Assembly: GCF_014066305.1 (NCBI RefSeq)
Contig: NW_023501157.1
Coordinates: forward strand, 1 to 35,457
Direction of reading: 5' to 3'
DNA from: Letharia columbiana
Lineage: Eukaryota; Ascomycota; Lecanoromycetes; Lecanorales; Parmeliaceae
Length of the DNA: 35,457 bases
Part shown: piece by piece, positions 35,110-35,457 of the stretch
How positions within the stretch are numbered: position 1 is the stretch's first letter
Layout: each line of letters begins with the position of its first letter
Notes under the pieces: generated by a model
The model's input: the letters and a program-made list of their open reading frames with translations, nothing else
Databases searched by the model: none
What the model was told of the DNA's origin: nothing
Position numbers and translations under genes: made by a program

Positions 35110-35457
35110 ATATATCGCGAGAAGATAGCTTAAAGAAATATAGCTTATTATATTAAGCTACGATACTTTTAAGAGAATATTAAGAGATATATTAACTTTT
35201 CTAGATTAATAATTTAATAAAAAGGTTATAAAATTATAATATAAATTTTTTTTTTAAAAAAAGAAATTAAAAAAAAATAAAAAAAATATAAAATTATCGT
35301 CGACGACTTTAATTATAAAGTATTCGGCGGATTTCGCGTAACTAATATTAGAGAAAGATAAGCTTTTCTTATTACTAGTAGATATAACTCGCTTTCTTTT
35401 ATATATATAAAGTAATAAAATATAATCGTATTTAATTCTATATCTTATTAATTTAGC

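Overview
The window looks like a filamentous ascomycete (Pezizomycotina) genome. Genes with short GT–AG introns (44–59 bp, one of 104 bp) encode proteins of typical ascomycete type. They abut a very AT-rich block with the signature of repeat-induced point mutation (RIP). The junction is abrupt, at about 12.96 kb. The species is not identifiable from the sequence alone.

Left part, about 1–12,950, normal base composition. (i) The 3' end of YSH1, the pre-mRNA 3'-end endonuclease (+, 1–1558), with a one-base frame change in a G run at the window edge. (ii) A complete LAMMER-type protein kinase gene, lkh1 (+, 2561–4829, six exons, 670 aa). (iii) From about 5.2 to 10.05 kb, a decaying tandem array of a repeat-unit protein family that I do not recognise. 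Shared boxes (PIL, YLW, DIL.VL, LLPEYG-PN, VP.GW, WY) recur in different frames. There is one intact 221-codon copy at 9237–9902, one partly intact copy ending at 6643, and fragments between them. Two copies are preceded by similar upstream regions carrying facing CCAAT boxes. (iv) A complete sideroflexin gene, FSF1 (−, 10875–12137, five exons, 339 aa), whose upstream side faces the AT-rich block.

Right part, about 12,960–35,457. CpA and TpG are almost absent while CpG survives, and there are stops in every frame. I see no living gene. A piggyBac-type transposase relic (+, about 13.06–15.6 kb) keeps one reading frame broken by TAA/TAG. A 372-nt A-rich tract follows it (15,598–15,969), then a short island that looks less mutated. 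A probable hAT transposase relic lies on the minus strand near 18.1–18.3 kb. The rest holds tandem and direct repeats: four units near 21.7–22.2 kb, three units of about 270 bp at 27.2–28.0 kb, a 24-bp minisatellite at 29.3–29.5 kb, and a direct repeat of about 680 bp at 31.9 and 34.4 kb. Other families could not be named.

The three housekeeping genes (mRNA 3'-end formation, SR-type kinase signalling, mitochondrial carrier) have no evident common pathway. The biology here is a gene-rich segment meeting a silenced repeat island, with a decaying lineage-restricted gene array about 3 kb from the boundary.
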